Source of the DNA: Natronohydrobacter sp.
GTDB lineage: Bacteria > Pseudomonadota > Alphaproteobacteria > Rhodobacterales > Rhodobacteraceae
Direction of reading: 5' to 3'
Length of the DNA: 15,913 nt
Assembly (NCBI GenBank): GCA_007123015.1
Contig: SKSL01000147.1
Coordinates: 1-15,913, forward strand
Position numbers and translations under genes: made by a program. Positions 7,187-15,488 of this stretch are shown here, in pieces. Position 1 is the first letter of the stretch; the number at the start of each line of letters is the position of its first letter. The notes under the pieces are model-generated. The model was not told the origin of the DNA, did no database searches, and worked only from the letters and a program-made list of their open reading frames with translations.

Positions 7187-7255
7187 ATGTCTGACGCTCC
7201 CCAAGAAGCTGCGCAGGACGCGCATGAGTGCAGGTCTTGGACAGAGGGCAGGTGA
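7187..7255 (+). other. Possible 22-codon leader ORF before the PopZ-like gene
   Basis: An ATG at 7187 opens 22 codons (MSDAPQEAAQDAHECRSWTE and two more) and stops with TGA at 7253-7255, directly abutting the ATG of the next gene and in the same frame. No clear ribosome-binding site precedes it. It could be a coupled leader peptide, a decayed former N-terminus, or chance. The rest of the 146-base gap after tolC shows no clear terminator or promoter. Confidence 0.2.
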
Positions 7256-7969
7256 ATGACCGAAGCGATGTCACGACGAGAGATCGAGGATGTGCTGACC
7301 TCGATCAAGCGCCTTGTCTCTCATGAGGTCCCGGCGCGCGACCTGTCTGCAAGGGACCGTGCTGCACCTGCATCGCCGAAACACGCCGCGCAAGCCGAGA
7401 AGCTGGTCCTGACAGCGGAATTGCGCGTTCCGGAAGACGAAGCTCCGGATATGGCCCCCCTGCAGGCCGCGTCTCTCGACGCGCCTTTGGCGGAAACTGG
7501 CGAAGATGTAGCAGACCCGGCCAAGGTCACGCCCAAGCCGCCCCGCTCCGTGGCACCGGCACCGCCATCCTTGATCCAGCGGATTGCCAGCGCGGGCGGG
7601 CCGCCTGTCTTTGGTGCAGGGCAAAGCCCTGTTCCCATGCCACCCTGTGCAGCGCCCCCGGCTGCAGCAACACCTGACCCAGCGATCGAGGATGCGGCGC
7701 TTGAAGCCACGCTTGCGCGACTGGAAGCGATGCTGTCTGCGCCGGCGGATCGCCCCGGCGCAACGCCAGACCGGGCCACAGATGCTGTCGACGCCGATCA
7801 GATTGCTGCGCCGAGCGAACAAGTGATTGACGAAACCATGCTTTATCAGTTGGTGGCCCAGATCGTGCGGCAGGAATTGCAAGGTGAGCTGGGCGAGAAG
7901 ATCACCCGCAATATCCGCAAACTGGTCCGTCAGGAAGTCGCGCGCGAATTGCAACTGCGTAAATCCTAA
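7256..7969 (+). CDS. PopZ-like (DUF2497-like) polar organiser candidate
   Basis: This 237-residue protein has three parts. The short N-terminal helix MSRREIEDVLTSIKRLVSHE (5-24) resembles the E-x-I-L-x-S-I-R-R motif of PopZ. A long, disordered, alanine-, proline- and acid-rich middle follows (about 28-185). The C-terminal helices LYQLVAQIVRQELQGELGEKITRNIRKLVRQEVARELQ (about 197-234) match in style the PopZ oligomerisation region. PopZ forms a polar network that anchors ParB and cell-cycle proteins. As I recall, PopZ in Caulobacter and rhizobia lies by PIMT-like, tolC and valS genes; the first two match here, while valS is absent. AGGTGA precedes the start; a second in-frame ATG at 7268 is possible. 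Function is inferred; Rhodobacterales copies are usually left hypothetical. Confidence 0.7.
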   Translation: MTEAMSRREIEDVLTSIKRLVSHEVPARDLSARDRAAPASPKHAAQAEKLVLTAELRVPEDEAPDMAPLQAASLDAPLAETGEDVADPAKVTPKPPRSVAPAPPSLIQRIASAGGPPVFGAGQSPVPMPPCAAPPAAATPDPAIEDAALEATLARLEAMLSAPADRPGATPDRATDAVDADQIAAPSEQVIDETMLYQLVAQIVRQELQGELGEKITRNIRKLVRQEVARELQLRKS

Positions 7970-8412
7970 TCCTCTTCCAGCGGGTAATCTTCCCAATCGT
8001 CGAGCGGGATAACTGCTTCGGACACAGTCCGCCCCTGCATCGACATGCCCGCTTTATGGGTCGAGTCCGGATCGCCTGTCACCAGCGGATGCCAGCCGGG
8101 CAGGGACTGGCCGTCATGCAGCAACCGATACGCGCAGGTCTCGGGCATCCAATAGGCGATCTCGTCCAGATTGCGCGGCGTCAGCACCACACATTCCGGC
8201 ACATGGCGCTTGCGCTCGGTGTAATTCGCGCAGCGGCAGGTGCTGTCATCGAACAAACGGCACGCGACACGGGTAAAGATCAGCTCTTCCGTGTCGATAT
8301 CTTCCAGCTTGTTCAGGCAGCATTTGCCGCAGCCATCGCAAAGCGCTTCCCATTCCTCGGGGCTCATCTGGGTCAGGGGGATCGTTTCCCAGTATCGCGC
8401 GCGCAAACTCAT
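7966..8412 (-). CDS. YcgN family cysteine-cluster protein
   Basis: This 148-residue soluble protein matches the YcgN/UPF0260 family (YkgJ-type cysteine cluster). Nine cysteines are arranged as CDGCGKCC (25-32), Cys51, CRC (59-61), Cys74 and Cys93, suited to binding zinc or an iron-sulfur cluster. Conserved blocks are WEALCDGCGKCCLNKLED, VACRLFDDSTCRCANY and ETCAYRLLHDGQSLPGWHPLVTGD. The biochemical function is unknown. The ATG at 8412 (MSLRARYW) is favoured; a GTG three codons earlier at 8421 is also open. No good ribosome-binding site is seen for either. Its stop overlaps the stop of the PopZ-like gene by four bases, tail to tail, so transcripts from the two genes overlap. Confidence 0.9.
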   Translation of the reverse strand: MSLRARYWETIPLTQMSPEEWEALCDGCGKCCLNKLEDIDTEELIFTRVACRLFDDSTCRCANYTERKRHVPECVVLTPRNLDEIAYWMPETCAYRLLHDGQSLPGWHPLVTGDPDSTHKAGMSMQGRTVSEAVIPLDDWEDYPLEED

Positions 8413-8418
8413 GCGCGC

Positions 8419-8483
8419 CACATAACCGCCCCGCGGGTCAAGGGAAAGGGGGCGCTTGCAGGGCAGGGCGCTTGCGTTATGTG
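8419..8483. promoter_or_regulatory. Inverted repeat in divergent ycgN-helicase gap
   Basis: CACATAAC (8419-8426) and its exact complement GTTATGTG (8476-8483) face each other across the 94-base divergent gap. The right arm carries a possible -10 (TATGTG, 8478-8483) 16 bases after TTGCAG (8456-8461), a weak promoter for the helicase gene. The left arm would place a -10 almost on the YcgN start, implying a leaderless message. Both readings are tentative. Confidence 0.3.
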
Positions 8484-8506
8484 ATGGGGCGCGAAAGGAT
8501 GCCGCT

Positions 8507-10921
8507 ATGCTCGATCAGCCCGCATTGCCCAACAGGCTTGCCCAATGGTTCACGGCGCAGGGCTGGGCGCCCCATCCGCATCAGATCGCCATGCTGCAGG
8601 CGCAAGGCGACGCGCTGCTGATCGCACCCACAGGCGGCGGCAAGACGCTGGCCGGGTTCCTGCCCACACTGGCCGCGGCCTGCAACAGTCTGCCCAAGGG
8701 CTTGCATACGCTCTATGTCTCGCCGCTCAAGGCGCTGACGCATGACATTGGTCGCAACCTTGCGCGGCCCGTGGCAGATCTGGGTCTTGCCTTGCGGATC
8801 GAGGACCGCACGGGCGACACCAGCGCCACGACCCGCGCGCGCCAGCGGGTCGATCCGCCCCATATCTTGCTGACAACGCCCGAAAGCCTCGCGCTGATGC
8901 TGTCCTACCCGGAAGCGCCACGGATCTTTCCAGCGCTCAAGCGTGTGGTGATCGACGAAATCCATGCGCTGGCCGAGTCGAAACGTGGCGATCAACTGGC
9001 GCTCTGCCTCACCCGTCTGCGGACCCTTGCGCCGGGCCTGCGCATGGCAGGGCTCTCGGCCACAGTGGAAAACCCGGCGGCCTTGGCCGCTTTCATGGGC
9101 GGCGCTGAAATCGTGCAAGCCGATCCCGGCCCGCCCCCAGACATCGCCATCCTGCCCACGACGCTGGTGCCGCCCTGGTCCGGCGCGGGTGGGGCCTATG
9201 CGGCGCGCGATGTGATGGCGGCGATTGCCGAGGCCCGCCTGACGCTGGTGTTCATCAACACCCGCGCGCAGGCCGAGCTGTTCTTTCAGGCGCTCTGGGC
9301 GGTGAATGACGAAAACCTGCCCATTGGGTTGCACCACGGCAGCCTTGCGCGCGAGCAGCGCCGCAAGGTCGAAGCGGCGATGGCTGCGGGCGAATTGCGC
9401 GCTGTGGTAGCGACGGGCAGTCTGGATCTGGGCCTTGATTGGGGCGATGTCGATCTGGTCATCCAGATCGGCGCGCCCAAGAACATCAAGCGTCTGGTCC
9501 AGCGCATCGGCCGCGCGAACCACCGCTATGACGCGCCGTCGCGCGCGCGCATCGTGCCTGCCAATCGGTTTGAATTGCTCGAATGTGTCGCCGCCCTGCA
9601 AGCGGTTGAAGCGCATGATCTTGATGGGGACGGGCGCGACCCGCTTGGCGGTCTGGATGTGCTGTGCCAGCATCTGCTGCTTCTCGCCTGCGCAGGCCCG
9701 CTCGATGCTGACGCGCTCTATACCGAGATCACGCGCGCCGGCCCCTATGCCTCCCTGAGCCGCGCTGAATTCGACGCCTGCCTCGATTTCGTGGCCACGG
9801 GCGGCTATGCCCTGCGCGCCTATGACCGCTGGCAAAGGCTGGTGCAGCGTGATGGGCTCTGGCATCTGCGCGACCCGCGCGCGGCGCGCGATATCCGCAT
9901 GAATATCGGCACGATTGTCGCGCCTGAACTCCTATCCGTCCGCCGTGGCCCGCGCGGCGGTGCGCCTTTGGGCGAGATTGAGGAGGCCTTCGCCGCCTCG
10001 CTTTCGCCCGGTGACACCTTCCTGATTGGTGGCCAGACTGTGCGCTATGACCGGCTGCGCGACATGGTGGTGGAAGTCACGCCCCAGCCCACGCGCGAGC
10101 CGAAAATCGCTGTGTTCAACGGGCTGAAAATGGCGACCTCGACTGAACTTTCTGCCCGTGTTCTGGCCCTGATCGGGGACCGCAGCGCATGGGATGCGCT
10201 GCCCGAACACACGCGCGACTGGCTACGCCTGCAATCCGAAATCGCCACCCTGCCACGCCCCGGCACCATGACCTGCGAGAGTTTCGCGCGTGGCGGCCAG
10301 TCCTATTTCGCGCTCTATTCCTTCGCTGGGCGCAATGCCAACCAGACTCTGGGCCTGCTGCTGACGCATCGGATGGAACAGGCGGGGTTGGCCCCTCTGG
10401 GCTTTGTCGTCACTGATTACGCGCTGCTGATCTGGTCGCTGGAGCCCGTCCGCGACCCAGGCCCGCTGCTCGACCCCGAGGGTCTGCGCAACGGGTTTGA
10501 CGACTGGCTGGGCGGCAATGCCGTGATGAAACGCACGTTTCGCGCCGTTGCTGTGGTTGCCGGCCTGATCCAGCGCAATCTGCCGGGGGGGCGCAAATCG
10601 GGCAAACAGGCCACGTTTTCAAGCGATATCCTCTATGACACCTTGCGCAAATTCGACCCTGATCATCTGCTGATGCGGATCACACGGACCGAAGCGATGC
10701 GCGGCCTGGCTGATTTCGGGCGGATCGAGGAAATGCTCGCCAGCCGACCCGAAATCGTCCACAGCCTGACCCCACATGTCACGCCTTTCGCCGCGCCGCT
10801 GATGCTGGAAGCAGGCCGCGTGCCGATCCGTGCCTCGGGGCGCGCGCGGCTGCTGGAAGAAGAGGCCGCGGCCATGATGCGTGAGGCAGGCTTGCAGATC
10901 GAGGCGGAAACCGGCATCTGA
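8507..10921 (+). CDS. Ligase-associated DNA damage response DEXH box helicase (Lhr-like)
   Basis: This 804-residue superfamily 2 helicase has all core motifs: Walker A APTGGGKT (40-47), motif Ia SPLKAL (72-77), TTPESLALML (123-132), Walker B DEIH (150-153), motif III SAT (184-186), LVFINTRAQAE (247-257), HHGS (276-279), motif V ATGSLDLGLDWG (302-313) and motif VI QRIGRANHR (332-340). A winged-helix and Lhr-type C-terminal half follows. It belongs to the ligase-associated branch, thought to act in DNA repair with an ATP-dependent ligase, an MBL-fold exonuclease and PdeM. The start at 8507 has AAGGA seven bases before it. It is followed after five bases by pdeM, so the two are probably cotranscribed. 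The ligase and exonuclease genes are not in this window. Confidence 0.94.
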   Translation: MLDQPALPNRLAQWFTAQGWAPHPHQIAMLQAQGDALLIAPTGGGKTLAGFLPTLAAACNSLPKGLHTLYVSPLKALTHDIGRNLARPVADLGLALRIEDRTGDTSATTRARQRVDPPHILLTTPESLALMLSYPEAPRIFPALKRVVIDEIHALAESKRGDQLALCLTRLRTLAPGLRMAGLSATVENPAALAAFMGGAEIVQADPGPPPDIAILPTTLVPPWSGAGGAYAARDVMAAIAEARLTLVFINTRAQAELFFQALWAVNDENLPIGLHHGSLAREQRRKVEAAMAAGELRAVVATGSLDLGLDWGDVDLVIQIGAPKNIKRLVQRIGRANHRYDAPSRARIVPANRFELLECVAALQAVEAHDLDGDGRDPLGGLDVLCQHLLLLACAGPLDADALYTEITRAGPYASLSRAEFDACLDFVATGGYALRAYDRWQRLVQRDGLWHLRDPRAARDIRMNIGTIVAPELLSVRRGPRGGAPLGEIEEAFAASLSPGDTFLIGGQTVRYDRLRDMVVEVTPQPTREPKIAVFNGLKMATSTELSARVLALIGDRSAWDALPEHTRDWLRLQSEIATLPRPGTMTCESFARGGQSYFALYSFAGRNANQTLGLLLTHRMEQAGLAPLGFVVTDYALLIWSLEPVRDPGPLLDPEGLRNGFDDWLGGNAVMKRTFRAVAVVAGLIQRNLPGGRKSGKQATFSSDILYDTLRKFDPDHLLMRITRTEAMRGLADFGRIEEMLASRPEIVHSLTPHVTPFAAPLMLEAGRVPIRASGRARLLEEEAAAMMREAGLQIEAETGI

Positions 10922-10926
10922 CGACG

Positions 10927-11583
10927 ATGGACAGTCTTGATTTCAGCTTCCACGGGCAGCAGTTCCGCGCGCGCGCGTCAGGCGCGCTGAGCTGGCCCAG
11001 ACAGCAGGCGCTGCTGGTCGCGGATCTGCATCTGGGCAAATCCGAACGCATGGCGCGGCGAGGTGGCGCGTTGCTGCCCCCCTTCGAGACAGCGGCCACA
11101 CTAGCACGGCTTGAAGCCGAGATCACGGATACAGGCGCGCGACATCTGATCTGTCTGGGCGACAGTTTCGACGATGATCAGGCGGCCATTGGACTTCAAG
11201 ACGCGCTTGCAGGACTTTGCGCAGATCTGTCTGTGACATGGATCTTGGGCAATCACGACCCCAGACCCAAAGCGCTGCCGGGCCTGCATGCGAAAGAGCA
11301 GCAGATTGCGGGCCTGTCGCTGCGCCATGTCGCAAGGCAGGGGCCGGATATCTCGGGGCATTACCATCCGAAACTGCGTGTGGCGGGCCAGCGCCATCCG
11401 GCCTTTCTGATCGGAACCGATCATCTGATCCTGCCAGCCTTCGGAACCTATACTGGCGGGTTGGACTGGCCCTGCGCGCCCTTGAGCGCGCTGGTGCCCG
11501 AAGGCCGTGCGATCCTGACCGGGCGGCGGGCGGTCATGGTGCCTTTGCCACTTCCCGCACGCCGCAAGTCGCGCTTCGGGTGA
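10927..11583 (+). CDS. pdeM: Ligase-associated DNA damage response phosphoesterase PdeM
   Basis: This 218-residue calcineurin-like metallophosphoesterase shows the two-metal motifs in order: DLHLGKSE (Asp33, His35), GDSFDD (Asp79), GNHD (108-111, with Asn109, His110 and Asp111) and GHYHPK (His145, His147). This group is the endonuclease or phosphodiesterase partner of the Lhr-like helicase in the ligase-associated DNA damage response; the name PdeM is used for that subfamily. The start lies five bases after the helicase stop with no clear ribosome-binding site, so translation probably depends on coupling. The basic C-terminus (PARRKSRFG) could help bind DNA. The exact substrate is not shown by sequence. 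Confidence 0.9.
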   Translation: MDSLDFSFHGQQFRARASGALSWPRQQALLVADLHLGKSERMARRGGALLPPFETAATLARLEAEITDTGARHLICLGDSFDDDQAAIGLQDALAGLCADLSVTWILGNHDPRPKALPGLHAKEQQIAGLSLRHVARQGPDISGHYHPKLRVAGQRHPAFLIGTDHLILPAFGTYTGGLDWPCAPLSALVPEGRAILTGRRAVMVPLPLPARRKSRFG

Positions 11584-11593
11584 CGGGCGCAAA

Positions 11594-11635
11594 GGGGGCG
11601 CTCGCGCCCCCTCACCAGCCCTGACGGGCTGGTTT
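11594..11635 (+). terminator. Tandem hairpins ending the helicase-pdeM operon
   Basis: Two hairpins follow the pdeM stop. The first pairs GGGGGCG (11594-11600) with CGCCCCC (11605-11611) across CTCG. The second pairs CCAGCCC (11615-11621) with GGGCTGG (11626-11632) across TGAC and is followed by TTT. The stems are very stable but the T run is short, so this is probably a terminator of modest strength that also shields RNA 3' ends. Confidence 0.65.
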
Positions 11636-11637
11636 CA

Positions 11638-11666
11638 CCCCCGAGGATATTTGACCAAGGATGAAA
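11638..11666 (+). repeat. Intergenic motif resembling a Rhodobacterales dispersed sequence
   Basis: Directly after the hairpins comes CCCCCGAGGATATTTGACC followed by AAGGATGAAA. From memory, close variants of this string (CCCGAG-TATTTG-AA-GATGAA) recur after gene ends in many Rhodobacterales genomes. There is only one copy in this window, so the repeat status is recollection, not observation. No function is known to me. Confidence 0.35.
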
Positions 11667-11696
11667 TGGTGCTGCCAAAGTCTTTCTGCTGGAAAT

Positions 11697-11725
11697 TTGA
11701 CGGAATTCGGTTTAACTTCTGACAA
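11697..11725 (+). promoter_or_regulatory. Weak candidate promoter before ftsW
   Basis: TTGACG (11697-11702) is a good -35 box. The sequence 17 bases later, TGACAA (11720-11725), is a poor -10, so the assignment is weak. The 214-base gap between pdeM and ftsW must contain some promoter if the hairpins upstream terminate. TTTAAC at 11711-11716 is an alternative -10 without a good partner. Confidence 0.25.
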
Positions 11726-11797
11726 AGGCCCGGGAACAGGGCAGAGCAGGCAAGACAGCGCCGGAGTAATCACAAGGCGCGAAACCGAGGCAGACCG

Positions 11798-12967
11798 ATG
11801 ACAGATATGGTTTACGGCACCGCGCCTGCGCGCGTTGCGGATCCTGTATTGCCCAGGTGGTGGCGGACAATTGACCGTGTGACCTTGACGGCGGTGCTTT
11901 TGCTGATGGCCGTGGGGCTGCTATTGGGTCTTGCGGCCTCACCGCCGCTGGCCACCCGCAATGGCTTGCCCCCATTCTTCTATGTCCAACGCCAGGTATT
12001 TTTCGGGCTGCTGGGCATTGTCGCGATGTTTGCCATGTCGCTCTGCGCGCCTGACCGGATCCGGCGTTTCGCGACAATCGGGTTTTTCTTGTCGCTTCTG
12101 GCCCTCATGCTGCTGCCCTTTTTCGGCACGGATTTCGGCAAGGGTGCCGTGCGCTGGTATGCCTTGGGTTTCGGGTCCTTTCAGCCCTCGGAATTTCTCA
12201 AGCCGATGTTGGCTGTCTTCGCAGCCTGGCTGCTTGCGGCCAGCAATGAGCCCGGCGGCCCCCCCGGAAAGCTGCTGTCGCTGGGATTCACGATTCTGGT
12301 GCTGGCGTTTCTGGTCATCCAGCCGGATTTCGGTCAGGCGGCCCTGATCGCCGCGGGCTGGATGATGATGTATTTCGTCTCGGGCGCGCCAATGCTCTTG
12401 CTGGTGGGGTTCGTGGGGCTGATCTTGTTCGGTGCCTACACGGCCTATCACAATTCCGAGCATTTCGCGCGTCGCATCGACGGGTTCCTGTCCGCAGATG
12501 TCGAACCGCGCACGCAGATGGGTTTTGCGCAAAACGCCATCTCTGAGGGTGGCTTCTTCGGGGTCGGTGTTGGCGAGGGGCGGGTGAAATGGTCCCTGCC
12601 CGATGCGCATACCGATTTCATCATCGCGGTCGCTGCCGAAGAATACGGGCTGATCCTGGTTTTGTTCATCATCGGGCTTTATGCCACGATCCTGATCCGG
12701 TCGCTGTTCCGGCTTATGCGCGAACGTGACATGTTCATTCGGCTTGCGGGCACCGGGATCGTGGTGGTCTTTTCGACTCAGGCAATGATCAATATGGGTG
12801 TCGCGGCCCGGCTTTTGCCCTCGAAAGGCATGACTTTGCCGTTCATCAGCTATGGGGGGTCATCGCTGCTTGCGACCGGGATTGCAATCGGTATGCTTCT
12901 TGCATTCACGCGCACCAGGCCCCAGGGCGAAATCGGCGAGATTCTCTCGCGCCGCGCGGCTTCCTGA
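11798..12967 (+). CDS. ftsW: Septal peptidoglycan glycosyltransferase FtsW
   Basis: This 389-residue SEDS-family membrane protein polymerises lipid II into glycan strands at the division site, with its partner FtsI. About ten hydrophobic segments are visible. Signature blocks are [22 protein letters not shown] (114-135), the catalytic-loop sequence [12 protein letters not shown] with Asp273 in the essential aspartate position, and [18 protein letters not shown] (339-356). It is FtsW rather than RodA by its place just before murG and murC. The ATG has GAGG about eight bases upstream. The usual upstream neighbour murD is missing; the gene follows the helicase-pdeM pair across a 214-base gap and starts a new operon. 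Confidence 0.95.
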   Translation: MTDMVYGTAPARVADPVLPRWWRTIDRVTLTAVLLLMAVGLLLGLAASPPLATRNGLPPFFYVQRQVFFGLLGIVAMFAMSLCAPDRIRRFATIGFFLSLLALMLLPFFGTDFGKGAVRWYALGFGSFQPSEFLKPMLAVFAAWLLAASNEPGGPPGKLLSLGFTILVLAFLVIQPDFGQAALIAAGWMMMYFVSGAPMLLLVGFVGLILFGAYTAYHNSEHFARRIDGFLSADVEPRTQMGFAQNAISEGGFFGVGVGEGRVKWSLPDAHTDFIIAVAAEEYGLILVLFIIGLYATILIRSLFRLMRERDMFIRLAGTGIVVVFSTQAMINMGVAARLLPSKGMTLPFISYGGSSLLATGIAIGMLLAFTRTRPQGEIGEILSRRAAS

Positions 12968-12978
12968 GGGGCAGGACC

Positions 12979-14079
12979 ATGGCCAAGCCGCCACTTCTAC
13001 TGATCGCAGCAGGCGGGACCGGGGGGCACATGTTCCCTGCGCAAGCTCTGGCAGAGGAAATGCTGGCGCGCGGCTGGCGGGTCAAGCTTTCGACCGATGC
13101 GCGCGGCGCGCGCTATGCGGGTGGTTTCCCCGACGCGGTGCAGATCGCGCAAGTGCGCGCGGCAAGTTTTGCGCGCGGTGGCGTCCGCGCAAAGCTGGCA
13201 GTCCCGTTTCAGCTGGCCGCCGGAAGCCTTCGTGCGGCCCTCGGTATGATCCTGGATCGCCCGCGCGCTGTCGTGGGCTTCGGCGGGTACCCGTCGATTC
13301 CGGCGCTGACCGCCGCATGGGTGCTGCGGGTGCCGCGCATGATCCACGAACAGAACGGTGTGCTGGGCCGCGTCAATCAGATCTTCGCGCGCCGCGTGAA
13401 CACGCTGGCTTGCGGCACATGGCCGGTCGACCTGCCGGCCGGGGTTGAAGGGCATTTCACGGGCAATCCCGTGCGGGCCGCTGTACGTGAGCGCGCGGGC
13501 GCTGGCTATATCCCGCCGGGCGATTATCCGATGGACCTGCTTGTGATCGGGGGCAGTCAGGGCGCGCGCATCCTGTCAGATGTGGTGCCTGCGGCGATTG
13601 CGGCGCTGCCAGAGGCACTCCGGCGCAATCTGACGGTCGCACATCAGGCGCGCGAGGAAGATATCGCGCGCGTAGTCGAGCTGTATGAGGCAGGCGGCGT
13701 TGCAGCTGAAATTGCGCCTTTCTTTGCAGATATCCCGCGTCGCCTGTCCGAATGCCAGATCGTGATCAGCCGGGCCGGGGCGTCTTCCGTGGCTGATATA
13801 TCCGTGATCGGACGACCGTCGGTGCTGGTCCCCTATGCCGCAGCCGCAGCCAATCATCAGGCGGCCAATGCCAGGATGCTGTCCTCGGTTGACGCTGCGG
13901 TTGTTTATCCTGAATCCCAGTTTACACCTGCAGCACTGACCGAGACCTTGCAGGCCATTCTGACCCATCCCGAAGGTGCAGCACGCATGGCGCAGGCGGC
14001 ACTTTCTGTGGGTCGCCCGGATGCGGCCGCTACTCTGGCCGATATGGTCGACTCTCTGACCCGAAAGGAGCCCTCATGA
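12979..14079 (+). CDS. murG: UDP-GlcNAc:undecaprenyl-PP-MurNAc-pentapeptide GlcNAc transferase MurG
   Basis: This 366-residue GT-B glycosyltransferase makes lipid II from lipid I at the inner face of the membrane. Motifs in order are the G-loop GGTGGH (12-17), [10 protein letters not shown] (101-110), [12 protein letters not shown] (123-134), GGSQGAR (191-197) in the second domain, [11 protein letters not shown] (264-274) and the donor-site NHQAANA (292-298). Length is normal for MurG. It begins 11 bases after ftsW with CAGGA just upstream, and its stop overlaps the murC start in an ATGA, so all three genes are probably one operon. Confidence 0.97.
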   Translation: MAKPPLLLIAAGGTGGHMFPAQALAEEMLARGWRVKLSTDARGARYAGGFPDAVQIAQVRAASFARGGVRAKLAVPFQLAAGSLRAALGMILDRPRAVVGFGGYPSIPALTAAWVLRVPRMIHEQNGVLGRVNQIFARRVNTLACGTWPVDLPAGVEGHFTGNPVRAAVRERAGAGYIPPGDYPMDLLVIGGSQGARILSDVVPAAIAALPEALRRNLTVAHQAREEDIARVVELYEAGGVAAEIAPFFADIPRRLSECQIVISRAGASSVADISVIGRPSVLVPYAAAAANHQAANARMLSSVDAAVVYPESQFTPAALTETLQAILTHPEGAARMAQAALSVGRPDAAATLADMVDSLTRKEPS

Positions 14080-15488
14080 GCCCTGCCACCAAACTGCCCA
14101 CAGATATCGGACCCATCCATTTCATTGGCATCGGCGGCATCGGCATGTCAGGCATTGCCGAAGTTCTGATGACCTTGGGCTATGATGTCCAGGGCTCTGA
14201 CATCAAGGCGAGCGCGATCACGGAACGGCTGGAAGCCTTGGGCGCGCAGGTGATGATCGGGCAGAAGGCCGAGAATCTGGGGGCCTCTGCCGTGATCGTC
14301 GTGTCGACAGCGATCAAGCCGGACAATCCCGAACTGCTGGAAGCGCGCCGCCTTGGCCTGCCTGTTGTGCGCCGCGCCGAAATGCTGGCGGAACTGATGC
14401 GGCTGCGGTCCAATATCGCCATTGGCGGCACCCATGGCAAAACGACCACCACGACCATGGTCGCAGCCCTGCTGGATGAGGGCGGGCTGGACCCGACCGT
14501 GATCAATGGCGGCGTGATCCACGCATACGGGTCGAATGCGCGCGCGGGTGCGGGCGAATGGATGGTGGTCGAGGCCGATGAAAGCGATGGCAGTTTCAAC
14601 CGCCTGCCTGCGACCATCGCGATCGTGACCAATATCGACCCGGAACATATGGAACATTGGGGCAGTTTCGACGCGCTGCGGCAAGGGTTTCACGATTTCG
14701 TCTCTGGGATCCCGTTCTACGGGCTTGCGATCTGCTGCACGGATCATCCTGAAGTTCAGGCGCTGGTCGCCAAGATCTCGGATCGGCGCGTTGTGACGTT
14801 CGGCTTCAATGCACAGGCCGACATCCGCGTTATGAACCTGCACTATGAAGCAGGTATTGCCCATTTCGACATTGCGTTGCAGGATGAGCGGCGCATGATC
14901 AAGGGCTGCAAACTGCCCATGCCGGGGGATCACAATGTCTCGAACGCGCTGGCGGCTGTCGCTGTGGCGCGGCATCTGGGGATGAATGCCAGCGAGATCC
15001 GCACCGCACTGGCCAAATTCGGCGGGGTCAATCGCCGCTTCACCCGTGTTGGCACAGTCGAGGGCGTGACGATCATTGATGATTACGGCCATCACCCGGT
15101 CGAGATTGCTGCCGTGCTGAAAGCGGCCCGCCAGGCGCTTGGCGGAAGCGGCCGGGTGATCGCTGTGCATCAGCCGCATCGCTACACTCGTCTGTCGAAC
15201 CTGTTCGATGATTTCTGCACCTGTTTCAACGAAGCCGATGTGGTCGGCATCGCACCCGTCTATGCAGCTGGCGAGGACCCGATCGCCGGGGCCAGTCGCG
15301 ATGAACTGCTTGCGGGTCTGAAAGCCCATGGTCATCGGGCCGCGTTTCCTGTCGACACAGAAGACGCCCTGGAAGCGCTGGTGCGCGCACATGCGCAACC
15401 GGGTGACATGGTGATCTGCCTTGGCGCAGGCACTATTTCCGGCTGGGCGCATGGTTTGTTGCCGCGCCTGCAGGCGCGAGCTGCATGA
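14076..15488 (+). CDS. murC: UDP-N-acetylmuramate--L-alanine ligase MurC
   Basis: This 470-residue cytoplasmic Mur ligase adds L-alanine to UDP-MurNAc with ATP. It shows the N-terminal Rossmann-like [14 protein letters not shown] (18-31), the P-loop [10 protein letters not shown] (117-126), [10 protein letters not shown] (165-174), [11 protein letters not shown] (186-196), and [10 protein letters not shown] and HQPHRYTR in the C-terminal half, all diagnostic for MurC rather than other Mur ligases. Length is typical. The start overlaps murG by four bases and the stop overlaps the next gene by four bases, indicating translational coupling in both directions. Confidence 0.97.
   Translation: MSPATKLPTDIGPIHFIGIGGIGMSGIAEVLMTLGYDVQGSDIKASAITERLEALGAQVMIGQKAENLGASAVIVVSTAIKPDNPELLEARRLGLPVVRRAEMLAELMRLRSNIAIGGTHGKTTTTTMVAALLDEGGLDPTVINGGVIHAYGSNARAGAGEWMVVEADESDGSFNRLPATIAIVTNIDPEHMEHWGSFDALRQGFHDFVSGIPFYGLAICCTDHPEVQALVAKISDRRVVTFGFNAQADIRVMNLHYEAGIAHFDIALQDERRMIKGCKLPMPGDHNVSNALAAVAVARHLGMNASEIRTALAKFGGVNRRFTRVGTVEGVTIIDDYGHHPVEIAAVLKAARQALGGSGRVIAVHQPHRYTRLSNLFDDFCTCFNEADVVGIAPVYAAGEDPIAGASRDELLAGLKAHGHRAAFPVDTEDALEALVRAHAQPGDMVICLGAGTISGWAHGLLPRLQARAA

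Noticed and set aside
8477..9865. 462-codon minus-strand frame opposite the helicase
   Set aside because: Shadow of a helicase with all canonical motifs; no recognisable domain on the minus strand.
12852..13448. Plus-strand frame overlapping the ftsW-murG junction
   Set aside because: Out-of-frame shadow rich in Arg, Gly and Ala; murG motifs start at once in the correct frame.
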